5,671 nt of DNA from Arcobacter sp. GTDB taxonomy: Bacteria > Campylobacterota > Campylobacteria > Campylobacterales > Arcobacteraceae. Below are positions 1 to 5,528 of this stretch, piece after piece. The stretch spans positions 1-5,671 of the forward strand of contig DAOVXU010000116.1 in assembly GCA_030635995.1 (NCBI GenBank), written 5' to 3'. Position 1 is the stretch's first letter, and every line of letters begins with the position of its first letter. Below the pieces are notes generated by a model. It ran no database searches. It worked only from the letters and a program-made list of their open reading frames with translations, and was not told the DNA's origin. Made by a program: the position numbers and the translations under genes.

Positions 1-339
1 TTGGATAGTTTTACCTAAGTAACCACCCTCTCTTTCTCTTTTTATAACTGAACTATAAACTTGACCAGTTGTAAAGTTATTCATCTTCCCTAGAGTTTTA
101 TCGATAAATCTTTCATAGTGTCCAAGGTCTAAATCTGTTTCAGCACCATCTGCTGTTACATAAACTTCACCATGTTCTAAAGGGGACATTGTCCCTGGAT
201 CTACATTTAAATAAGGGTCAATTTTAAGCATACTTACATCGTATCCACTTTGTTTAAGAAGTGCAGCAATACTTGCACTTGTGATACCTTTTCCTAAACT
301 ACTTAAAACTCCACCTGTTACGAAGATATATTTTGTCAT
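1..339 (-). CDS. pyrG: CTP synthase, N-terminal part (cut by window edge)
   Basis: CTP synthase makes CTP from UTP, ATP and glutamine in the cytoplasm, the last step of de novo pyrimidine nucleotide synthesis. Only the first 113 codons are present; the family is about 540 residues long, so the rest of the synthase domain and the glutaminase domain lie beyond the left edge. The visible part matches the family closely: the P-loop GGVLSSLGKG (residues 9-18), KIDPYLNVDPGTMSP (39-53), HGEVYVTADGAETDLDLGHY (56-75) and GGYLGKTIQ at the edge. The Asp at residue 71 should be one of the Mg-nucleotide ligands. The ATG at 339 gives the usual MTKYIFVTGG start and has a good Shine-Dalgarno (AAGGGA on the minus strand) about 8 bases upstream. 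The gene follows thiD2 after 74 bases on the same strand, so it could be read from upstream or from its own promoter. Identification is secure. Confidence 0.97.
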   Translation of the reverse strand, partial: MTKYIFVTGGVLSSLGKGITSASIAALLKQSGYDVSMLKIDPYLNVDPGTMSPLEHGEVYVTADGAETDLDLGHYERFIDKTLGKMNNFTTGQVYSSVIKREREGGYLGKTIQ

Positions 340-375
340 CTTATAAATCCCTTTTTATATGCTTATTAATTTTGG

Positions 376-384
376 ATTGTATCA
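376..384 (-). promoter_or_regulatory. candidate extended -10 promoter of pyrG
   Basis: Read on the minus strand, the thiD2-pyrG gap contains TGATACAAT. This is an extended -10 (TGn) followed by TACAAT, one mismatch from TATAAT. There is no recognisable -35, which is common for sigma-70 promoters in Campylobacterota, where T-rich DNA replaces it. Initiation would fall about 30 bases before the pyrG ATG, leaving room for its Shine-Dalgarno. In DNA this AT-rich such matches also occur by chance. Confidence 0.4.
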
Positions 385-413
385 AATGTTCCCATAAAAA
401 GGGATAAAAGAAT

Positions 414-806
414 TTATTTTGATTTAGGGATAGATTTTTCTATATCGTAAAGTTCATATCTAATATATTTGAAATTTTCACTATCTTTTGTTGAGATAAG
501 TTTGGTAAACTCTTCTAGCACCCTTGAGCTCTCCTGAGCTCTTTTAAAATTTGCAATAAGTATTGAAGTTAAATCAGCTCTAGTTTGTTCACTTGTAGTT
601 GAAGTTTTTAAGACATCATTTTTAATATCACGAGAGTTTATCAATTGATCATATAGATCCACTCTAGCTTTATGTCTTAATGCTTTTAGTCTTTTTGAAG
701 TTGTTTTGTCATCAAGAACATATCGAAATATATCCTCAACAACTCTAATCCCTTCTGCTAATCTATTTAGATTAGCATCGATTAGTCTTAAGTGTTTAGT
801 CGTCAC
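414..806 (-). CDS. thiD2: ThiD2-type hydroxymethylpyrimidine phosphate kinase (stand-alone)
   Basis: The 130-residue protein matches the helical ThiD2 domain, best known as the N-terminal part of ThiED fusions in cyanobacteria and other bacteria. That domain phosphorylates HMP-phosphate to HMP-pyrophosphate for thiamine synthesis. Family hallmarks visible here are RLIDANLNRLAEGIRVVED (residues 7-25), the SRDIKNDV segment (58-65), NFKRAQESSRVLEEFTK (86-102) and KYIRYELYDIEK (113-124). Proteins like this are often labelled thiamine-phosphate pyrophosphorylase because of the fusion, but no ThiE barrel is present and the length leaves no room for one. The start is GTG at 806, just before the conserved RLIDAN block; no in-frame ATG is available nearby. 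It overlaps the end of the upstream BAX-inhibitor gene by 11 bases, with only a weak ribosome site, which suggests translational coupling. No other thiamine gene lies in the window. Family assignment is good; the kinase activity is inferred. Confidence 0.75.
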   Translation of the reverse strand: MTTKHLRLIDANLNRLAEGIRVVEDIFRYVLDDKTTSKRLKALRHKARVDLYDQLINSRDIKNDVLKTSTTSEQTRADLTSILIANFKRAQESSRVLEEFTKLISTKDSENFKYIRYELYDIEKSIPKSK

Positions 807-1509
807 TTCTGTTAAATGCAGCTAATATTTGGAGTAATGATACAAATAGATTTAAAAAGTCAATATAAAGTGCAATTGCAGCTTCAATTGGTGTAGAAAA
901 TCCACCTTTAATAATTTGCTGAGTATCATATAAAATAAATGCTGAAAATACTAAAGCACCAACCATTGCAATACCAAGTTGTAATAATGACGAACCGATA
1001 AAGATATTTGAAACTGAACCAACTATTAAGATAATAACAGCGATCAATAACATTTTACCCATACCAGAAAAATCTCTTTTAGTTGTCATTGCAAACATAG
1101 AGATTCCACCAAATGCAACTGAAGTCATTAAAAATGCTTGTGCAACAATTCCAGCACCACCTGGCATATTAAATACAGAACTTAAAAGTGGAGTAAGTGT
1201 AAGACCACTAATAAAAGTAAATCCAAATAATACAGCTAAGTTAATCCCTGGTTTATCTTTAACAGCATAAAGTCCAAAAAGTAAAGCGAATTCCAAGATT
1301 ACAAGTCCCCAGTACCAACTAGCTATCATAGAAGCCATACCAAGTCCAACATAAGCACCAACGGTTGCCGCCATAAGTGAAGAAGCAAATAATTGATAAG
1401 TTGCTCTTAAAAATCCAATTAAATTTTCTGGCTTAGTTTGTGTTTGCTCATAACTTGAATAGGTTTCTTCTTTTGAATTACTATCTCCTAGATATTCTCT
1501 ATTGTACAT
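796..1509 (-). CDS. BAX inhibitor-1 (Bax1-I / YccA-YetJ) family membrane protein
   Basis: This 237-residue polytopic inner-membrane protein has a polar N-terminus of about 33 residues, followed by roughly seven hydrophobic segments: about 38-60, 66-83, 91-110, 122-142, 152-171, 176-197 and 210-232. The C-terminal third carries the family signature: FILYDTQQII (191-200) and ALYIDFLNLFVSLLQIL (213-229). D195 and D217 correspond by motif to the di-aspartyl pair of Bacillus YetJ, where it acts as a pH-sensitive switch for calcium leak. Whether this protein conducts calcium is not shown by sequence. E. coli YccA, another member, binds the FtsH protease, so a role in membrane-protein quality control is an alternative. 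The ATG at 1509 has AAGGA five to six bases upstream. It is the first gene of the leftward group, overlapping thiD2 by 11 bases, and is divergent from the gene at 1688. Confidence 0.93.
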   Translation of the reverse strand: MYNREYLGDSNSKEETYSSYEQTQTKPENLIGFLRATYQLFASSLMAATVGAYVGLGMASMIASWYWGLVILEFALLFGLYAVKDKPGINLAVLFGFTFISGLTLTPLLSSVFNMPGGAGIVAQAFLMTSVAFGGISMFAMTTKRDFSGMGKMLLIAVIILIVGSVSNIFIGSSLLQLGIAMVGALVFSAFILYDTQQIIKGGFSTPIEAAIALYIDFLNLFVSLLQILAAFNRSDD

Positions 1510-1540
1510 ATTTATCCTTTTTTTTATAATTACAGTTAAA

Positions 1541-1549
1541 ATAGTAGCA
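1541..1549 (-). promoter_or_regulatory. candidate promoter for the leftward gene group
   Basis: On the minus strand TGCTACTAT reads as an extended -10 (TGn) followed by TACTAT, two mismatches from TATAAT, preceded by a T-rich stretch (GTATTTT). Transcription would begin about 25 bases before the BAX-inhibitor-family ATG at 1509. The leader then holds an eight-A run directly before the Shine-Dalgarno AAGGA. Support is positional and by motif only. Confidence 0.35.
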
Positions 1550-1574
1550 AAAATACTTAAACATCCCTTTAAAT

Positions 1575-1595
1575 TTTATAATTAAATTTATAATT
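1575..1595. repeat. short direct repeat TTTATAATT in the divergent intergenic region
   Basis: TTTATAATT occurs at 1575-1583 and again, identical, at 1587-1595, giving a 12-base period. It lies between the candidate promoters of the leftward and rightward gene groups, where an operator could sit. No known regulator consensus is recognisable. The composition is nearly pure A/T, so chance is a real possibility. Confidence 0.3.
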
Positions 1596-1619
1596 TTGTA
1601 TCAAATTTGGGTAGAAAGA

Positions 1620-1656
1620 TTATAAAAGTATTATTTTATCAATTTTATAGTAGAAT
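1620..1656 (+). promoter_or_regulatory. candidate promoter region for the rightward operon
   Basis: Two -10-like hexamers precede the gene at 1688. TAGAAT at 1651-1656 is one mismatch from TATAAT and has T-rich sequence (TTATTTTATC) about where a -35 would be. TATAAA at 1621-1626 has TTGTAT at 1596-1601, with a long 19-base spacer. The first is the better placed: it would leave a leader of about 25 bases containing the AAGG ribosome site at 1675-1678. The sequence does not decide between them. Confidence 0.4.
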
Positions 1657-1687
1657 AATACCTTAAAATTATACAAGGTATTAAAAA

Positions 1688-2263
1688 ATGAGTTTAAAAG
1701 AAAATGTTTCATTTATAAAAGAGGAAATCTCAACACAAGAAAAGTTTTTTGAGAATTTTTTCAAAATAGAGAAATTATATAAAAAATATAAGATTGCACT
1801 ATTTGGTGTTTTGGCACTTGGTATTGGTCTATTTATAGTAACTTCACTAAATAGTTATCTAAATGATCAAAATACTATAAAAGCAAATAGAGCATATAGT
1901 AAAGTTTTGCAAACACCTACAGATAAAGTAAATTTAGCAATATTAAAAGATTCAAATCAAAAACTTTTTGAAATTGCTAGTTATCAAACTTCAACTGATA
2001 AGACAGCTAATAACAATATAGTATTTATTAAAGAGATCACTTTATATAATAAAGCGATTAAAGAAAATGATATTAAAGGATTAAATGCTTTAATTCTCAA
2101 CCCTGATTTTGTACTTAAAGATTTTGCACTTTTTAATAAAGCATTAATTTTATCAGACAAAGGTGATTATTTAACAGCTAAAGAGACTTTAAAAATCATC
2201 TCTGAAAAATCACAAGTAACACCTTTAGCAGATATGTTAAGACATTATTTATTGACTAAATAA
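1688..2263 (+). CDS. single-span membrane-anchored protein with YfgM-like architecture
   Basis: The product has 191 residues. The first 35 or so are polar and charged, without a signal peptidase site. One hydrophobic segment follows (about 36-54, from IALFGVL to FIVTSL), and then a soluble domain of about 135 residues that should face the periplasm, since the lysines before the span (YKKYK) favour an N-in orientation. The C-terminal part looks helical, with TPR-like pairing: ALFNKALILSDKGDYLTAKETLKII (about 147-171) resembles a TPR unit. Layout and length recall E. coli YfgM, a periplasmic chaperone-network protein that works with SecYEG and lies directly upstream of bamB; here too the next gene encodes a propeller-like lipoprotein. 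This is analogy from architecture and gene order, not recognised homology. The ATG at 1688 has AAGG nine bases upstream. It is the first gene of the rightward group, 11 bases before the next. Confidence 0.7.
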   Translation: MSLKENVSFIKEEISTQEKFFENFFKIEKLYKKYKIALFGVLALGIGLFIVTSLNSYLNDQNTIKANRAYSKVLQTPTDKVNLAILKDSNQKLFEIASYQTSTDKTANNNIVFIKEITLYNKAIKENDIKGLNALILNPDFVLKDFALFNKALILSDKGDYLTAKETLKIISEKSQVTPLADMLRHYLLTK

Positions 2264-2274
2264 GTATAGCTTTT

Positions 2275-3255
2275 ATGAAAATAATTTTTTTAGTATTATT
2301 AGTAACTCTATTTTTTAATGGGTGTTCGTCTAAACAATATTATGAACCTACTGAAATTAGTAGTGGTTTTGATGCTAAAATTATTGATACGCCCTCTTTT
2401 ATATCTACAATAAATGCTAATGGGGCAACCTTAGATAATGATATGTTTATTGATAAAATTGGAATATTTAAAAAGCAATTACCAATAGGATATTCATTTA
2501 TAAATAATACTCAAAGTGGTGTTGTTGCAAGTAATAAAACAAAAGAGTTACTTTTTTTAGATACAAATGAAACAATAAAATTCAAATCTAATGTTATATC
2601 AGCATCTACAAAAGGAGATTTGATTGCTCTTTTATTTTCAAACAATTCAATTGGAATTTATGATAAAAAATTAAAACAATTTAAACTTAAAAAGTATTTT
2701 AAAGCAAGTGCGTTAAATGATACTAGAATAGCTATGCCTCTATTTTTGGATAAAATTATTTTAATTCCTACTTTAAGTGGAAAAGTTATAGTTTTGGATA
2801 GTAAAAGTTTTAAAATATTAAGAACATTAACGGTAGATCCTCAAAATGAAGTTAAAAATATCATTATCCTTGAAACGATAAATGATACTATGATAGCAGG
2901 AAGTCCTAATAAAATTGTATCTATTTGGGATGGGAATTTATATACTAAAGAATTTTTTATCCAAAGTTATATTATTAGTGATGATTTTATATATATCGCT
3001 TCACTTGATGGAACAATTTATAAACTTGATTTAAAATTAAATATTATAAAAAAGAAAAAAATCAAATTTGCAAAATTTCAAGCTTTAGCTATAGGTGAAT
3101 ATTTATATGCTGTAGAATCACAAGGATATATAGTAAGATTGTCAAAAGATTTTGAAAAAATAACCACATATAGTTTCCCTTTTGAAGAGGATGAAAAAAT
3201 ATTTGTGAATAAAAATAAAATATATATTGAAAATAGATTAATAATAGTAAAATGA
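2275..3255 (+). CDS. beta-propeller-like lipoprotein, BamB-like candidate
   Basis: The 326-residue protein begins with a lipoprotein signal: MK, a hydrophobic core (residues 3-14) and lipobox FNGC with Cys17. Ser at +2 gives no inner-membrane retention signal under the E. coli Lol rule, so outer-membrane anchoring on the periplasmic side is likely. The mature part is strand-rich, with repeating propeller-like blades such as DKIILIPTLSGKVIVLDSKS, DDFIYIASLDGTIYKLDLK and GEYLYAVESQGYIVRLS, the pattern of PQQ/WD40-like repeats. BamB, the lipoprotein of the outer-membrane assembly machine, has this fold, and the preceding gene has a YfgM-like layout, so a BamB-type role is possible. It is unproven, since propellers serve many functions and this one is shorter than E. 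coli BamB (about 390). No clear Shine-Dalgarno precedes the ATG, which lies 11 bases after the previous stop. Its end overlaps the next start in ATGA. Confidence 0.75.
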   Translation: MKIIFLVLLVTLFFNGCSSKQYYEPTEISSGFDAKIIDTPSFISTINANGATLDNDMFIDKIGIFKKQLPIGYSFINNTQSGVVASNKTKELLFLDTNETIKFKSNVISASTKGDLIALLFSNNSIGIYDKKLKQFKLKKYFKASALNDTRIAMPLFLDKIILIPTLSGKVIVLDSKSFKILRTLTVDPQNEVKNIIILETINDTMIAGSPNKIVSIWDGNLYTKEFFIQSYIISDDFIYIASLDGTIYKLDLKLNIIKKKKIKFAKFQALAIGEYLYAVESQGYIVRLSKDFEKITTYSFPFEEDEKIFVNKNKIYIENRLIIVK

Positions 3256-3587
3256 TAAAAGAGATTACAACTTTTTTAAACTCTAAAGATTATCTTTTTA
3301 GTTCGTTTAAAAAAGTAGAACCAAAAGAGATAAATTCTCGAAAAAAAATTGAGATATATAGTGGAGTAGATATTAAAAAACATTTTATATCTATATTTAT
3401 TATAGACCAAAAATCAAGATTTTTTATTAAAAATGCAAAAGAGATAATTGAGTTAAAAGATAGATTAAGACTAAAAGAGGATCATAATTTTAAAAAGAAT
3501 ATTTTTATTATTAAATCAGAAGTTTGCTCTAAAGCTATATCTCATTTTAAAGAGAATAAATGGATAGTTTACAATGATTTTATGTGA
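3252..3587 (+). CDS. hypothetical protein, 111 residues, upstream of coaX
   Basis: I do not recognise this protein. It has no signal peptide or membrane segment, so it is presumably cytoplasmic. It is basic and rich in Lys and Ile. The predicted order is a short N-terminal helix, then strands around KIEIYSGVD (33-41), FISIFIID (45-52) and RFFIK (56-60), a helix around AKEIIELKDRLRLKE, a strand KNIFIIKS, a helix with CSKAISHFKEN, and a final strand WIVYN. This looks like a small alpha/beta domain. The ATG overlaps the lipoprotein stop by four bases (ATGA) and there is no Shine-Dalgarno, so translation is probably coupled. The 3' end overlaps coaX by 14 bases in another frame. Tight packing and codon use like its neighbours indicate a real gene. 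From memory, C. jejuni has a similar-sized unknown gene beside its coaX and a lipoprotein gene; I could not verify this. An eight-A run lies at 3341-3348. Confidence 0.75.
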   Translation: MIKEITTFLNSKDYLFSSFKKVEPKEINSRKKIEIYSGVDIKKHFISIFIIDQKSRFFIKNAKEIIELKDRLRLKEDHNFKKNIFIIKSEVCSKAISHFKENKWIVYNDFM

Positions 3588-4206
3588 TATTGGAAATTCT
3601 ACTTACCATTTTTTAAAAGGTCAAAAAGATTTTAAAGTTGATCTAAATTCTGATTTAAGAAATTTAAGACTTAATGATAAAATATATTTTATAAGTGTAA
3701 ATGAGAAAGCTACCATAAAACTTCTAAAAGCTTTTCCAGATGCTATAAATTTAAATAATAGATTTAAGATAAAAACAAAATACTCTTCAACGCTGGGTAT
3801 CGATAGAATTGTAGCTTCAAATTCTATTAAAAATAGTGTTGTTGTAGATTTTGGTAGTGCAATAACACTTGATATTATAAAAAATAAAAAACATCTTGGT
3901 GGATTTATAATGCCAGGAATTGATATACTGAAAAGTAATTATCCTAAAATATCACCAAAACTTGCATTTGATTTTGTAACTAATACAAATTTAGATAAAA
4001 TTCCATTAAATACAAATGAGGCTATAAATTATGCCATTATAAGTATGGTGGTGTTACCAATAAAAAATATACAAGATAAGTATAATTTAGAAATAATATT
4101 TACAGGGCAAAATAGTAAATTGGTTTTAAAATATTTTAAAAACTATAAATTTAAACCGAACCTTATATTTAATAATATGAGAAAAATAGTAAAGGGATTA
4201 AAATGA
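3574..4206 (+). CDS. coaX: type III pantothenate kinase
   Basis: CoaX phosphorylates pantothenate with ATP, the first step of coenzyme A synthesis. Unlike type I and II kinases it is generally insensitive to CoA feedback and requires a monovalent cation. The ASKHA-fold motifs are present: phosphate-1 loop CDIGNST (residues 4-10), GIDR (75-78) with Asp77 as the expected catalytic base, VDFGSAITLD (91-100), GGFIMPG (109-115) and a phosphate/adenosine motif IFTGQN (175-180). At 210 residues it is shorter than the usual 250 or so; compact forms occur in Campylobacterota, such as the roughly 223-residue enzyme of Helicobacter pylori. The ATG at 3574 puts the conserved DIGN at residue 5, as in the family, and forces the 14-base overlap with the preceding gene. 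A GGA about nine bases upstream may serve as the ribosome site. It overlaps hisG by four bases. Confidence 0.92.
   Translation: MILCDIGNSTYHFLKGQKDFKVDLNSDLRNLRLNDKIYFISVNEKATIKLLKAFPDAINLNNRFKIKTKYSSTLGIDRIVASNSIKNSVVVDFGSAITLDIIKNKKHLGGFIMPGIDILKSNYPKISPKLAFDFVTNTNLDKIPLNTNEAINYAIISMVVLPIKNIQDKYNLEIIFTGQNSKLVLKYFKNYKFKPNLIFNNMRKIVKGLK
4191..4197 (+). promoter_or_regulatory. strong Shine-Dalgarno of hisG inside the coaX end
   Basis: AAAGGGA lies five bases before the hisG ATG and is embedded in the last codons of coaX. It is the best ribosome site on the plus strand of this window and supports the ATG at 4203. HisG could therefore be translated independently of coaX, in contrast to the lipoprotein and 111-residue genes, which lack a recognisable site. 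Confidence 0.7.
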
Positions 4207-4808
4207 TAACAATAGCACTACCAAAAGGTAGAATAGCAGAACAAACACTAGAAAAATTTGAAAAAGCTTTTGGGGAAAAATTTGTTTTTGAAGATAGAAA
4301 ACTTATTTTACAAAAAGCTGGATTTACATTTTTAAATGTTAGAAATCAAGATGTACCAACTTATGTAATGTATGGAAGTGCAGATTTAGGTGTAGTTGGT
4401 CTTGATGTACTTGAAGAGAAAGAATATGATCTTGTTACGCTACTTGATTTAGAGATAGGAAAATGTAAAGTTGCAATTGGTCTTAAAAAAGGTGATGAGA
4501 TAGATTGGAGTAGAAGCTCTATAAAAGTAGCTACAAAACATACAACAATAGCTAGAAAATTTTTTGAATCTAAAGCTATGGCAGTTGAACTAGTAAAACT
4601 TTATGGTTCAATTGAACTTGCACCCTTAGTTGGACTTGCTGATTGTATTGTTGATATTGTTGAAACTGGAGAAACTATGAAACAAAATGGTTTAGTAGTA
4701 GGGGATACAATTATGGAATCATCTGTTAAATTAATTTGTAATAAAAACTCTTTTTATTCTAAAAAAGAGGAAATATTAAATATAAAAGAGAAAATTGAAC
4801 GCACTTAA
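4203..4808 (+). CDS. hisG: ATP phosphoribosyltransferase, short-form catalytic subunit
   Basis: HisG joins ATP and PRPP to form phosphoribosyl-ATP, the committed step of histidine synthesis. The start MITIALPKGRI and the segment GSADLGVVGLDVL (58-70) are typical. The PRPP-binding signature is complete: E138, G144, A146, I149, D151 and T155-G-E-T-M159 fit the family pattern E-x5-G-x-A-x2-I-x-D-I-x2-T-G-x-T-M. At 201 residues it is the short form, which lacks the C-terminal regulatory (ACT-like) domain of the roughly 300-residue enzyme. Short HisG works in a hetero-octamer with HisZ, a catalytically dead histidyl-tRNA-synthetase relative that carries histidine feedback control. No hisZ or other his gene is in the window, so the partner must be elsewhere. 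The ATG overlaps the coaX stop (ATGA) and has a strong AAAGGGA. The 3' end overlaps the methyltransferase gene by 14 bases. No truncation is apparent, since the short form normally ends here. Confidence 0.96.
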   Translation: MITIALPKGRIAEQTLEKFEKAFGEKFVFEDRKLILQKAGFTFLNVRNQDVPTYVMYGSADLGVVGLDVLEEKEYDLVTLLDLEIGKCKVAIGLKKGDEIDWSRSSIKVATKHTTIARKFFESKAMAVELVKLYGSIELAPLVGLADCIVDIVETGETMKQNGLVVGDTIMESSVKLICNKNSFYSKKEEILNIKEKIERT

Positions 4809-5499
4809 TCTTTACTCAAATATTGAGCAATATTTTGATTTTAGTGAAGATTTAAAAGAACTTTATGCAACATATGAAGAGATAATTGAGGAGATAGAAC
4901 CAACATCATTGATAGATATTGGTTGTGGTCAAGGTGATTTTTTAGTTCAATTGCAAACATCAAATATCAAAACTTTTGGGATCGATTTAAGTAGCGAACA
5001 GATAAAAGTTTGTCAAGCAAAAAATCTAAATACAGAATCTATAGATATATCAGATGTAAAAGATAAATACTCATGTGCTACGGCAATTTTTGATGTGCTT
5101 AATTATCTTGATGATAATGGACTTAAAAACTTTATACAATCAACTTATGATGCTTTAGAGGATGATGGATACTTTATCTTTGATGTAAATACTTTATTTG
5201 GATTTGAAGAGGTTGCACAAGGAAGTTTAAATATCAATTTAGATGATAAGTTTATATCTATTGATGCTTGTTTTGAAGATGAAAAGTTAATTACAAATAT
5301 TATATTGTTTCAAAAGAATTTGGATGGTTTATATTCTAAAGAGGAGGGGGTTATTCCTCAATATTTTCATTCAAAAGATAAGTTGATAGATTTATTAAAA
5401 GAGATGGGTTTTTATACTTATAAAATTGTACATTTTAATCTTCATATAGATGAGGAAGCAGATAAATATATATTTATTTGTAAAAAAGTGGTTTTATAA
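4795..5499 (+). CDS. class I SAM-dependent methyltransferase
   Basis: The 234-residue cytoplasmic protein has a Rossmann methyltransferase core. Motif I is LIDIGCGQG (39-47), the acidic end of strand 2 is Asp64 in FGIDLS, motif II lies around CATAIFDVLNYL (94-105) and motif III around LEDDGYFIFDVNT (121-133). The C-terminal 95 residues form strand-rich sequence that may shape the substrate site; the substrate cannot be told from sequence. The start is TTG at 4795, inside the end of hisG, with AAAAGAG four bases upstream. There is no in-frame ATG before motif I, and the first 38 residues (MNALNLYSNIEQYFDF onward) look like a genuine N-terminal helix region, so the TTG is preferred. The 14-base overlap and rare start suggest low, hisG-coupled expression. 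It is the last gene of the rightward group. A histidine-pathway link is not implied by the family. Confidence 0.88.
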   Translation: MNALNLYSNIEQYFDFSEDLKELYATYEEIIEEIEPTSLIDIGCGQGDFLVQLQTSNIKTFGIDLSSEQIKVCQAKNLNTESIDISDVKDKYSCATAIFDVLNYLDDNGLKNFIQSTYDALEDDGYFIFDVNTLFGFEEVAQGSLNINLDDKFISIDACFEDEKLITNIILFQKNLDGLYSKEEGVIPQYFHSKDKLIDLLKEMGFYTYKIVHFNLHIDEEADKYIFICKKVVL

Positions 5500-5506
5500 T
5501 TTTAGC

Positions 5507-5528
5507 TAGAGTATAACTATTCTATTTT
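5507..5528 (+). terminator. weak candidate intrinsic terminator after the methyltransferase gene
   Basis: TAGAGTA (5507-5513) pairs with TATTCTA (5518-5524) across the four-base loop TAAC, with one G-U pair. TTTT follows at once, then AGAC and TTTTGTTT. It lies eight bases after the stop codon, where the operon should end. The stem is short and AT-rich, so it would be inefficient. Confidence 0.4.

Noticed and set aside
390..404. Inverted repeat TCCC/GGGA with a seven-base loop between thiD2 and pyrG, as a terminator.
   Set aside because: The stem is only four pairs and there is no U-tract on the minus strand, so it would not stop transcription into pyrG.
3341..3348. Eight-A run inside the 111-residue gene as a phase-variation tract.
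   Set aside because: Runs of this length are common in DNA this AT-rich, and the reading frame is intact; nothing suggests a contingency locus.
4203..4808. HisG as a truncated long-form enzyme.
   Set aside because: The end falls where the known short form ends, the PRPP signature is complete, and the downstream DNA encodes an unrelated methyltransferase in another frame rather than a decayed regulatory domain.
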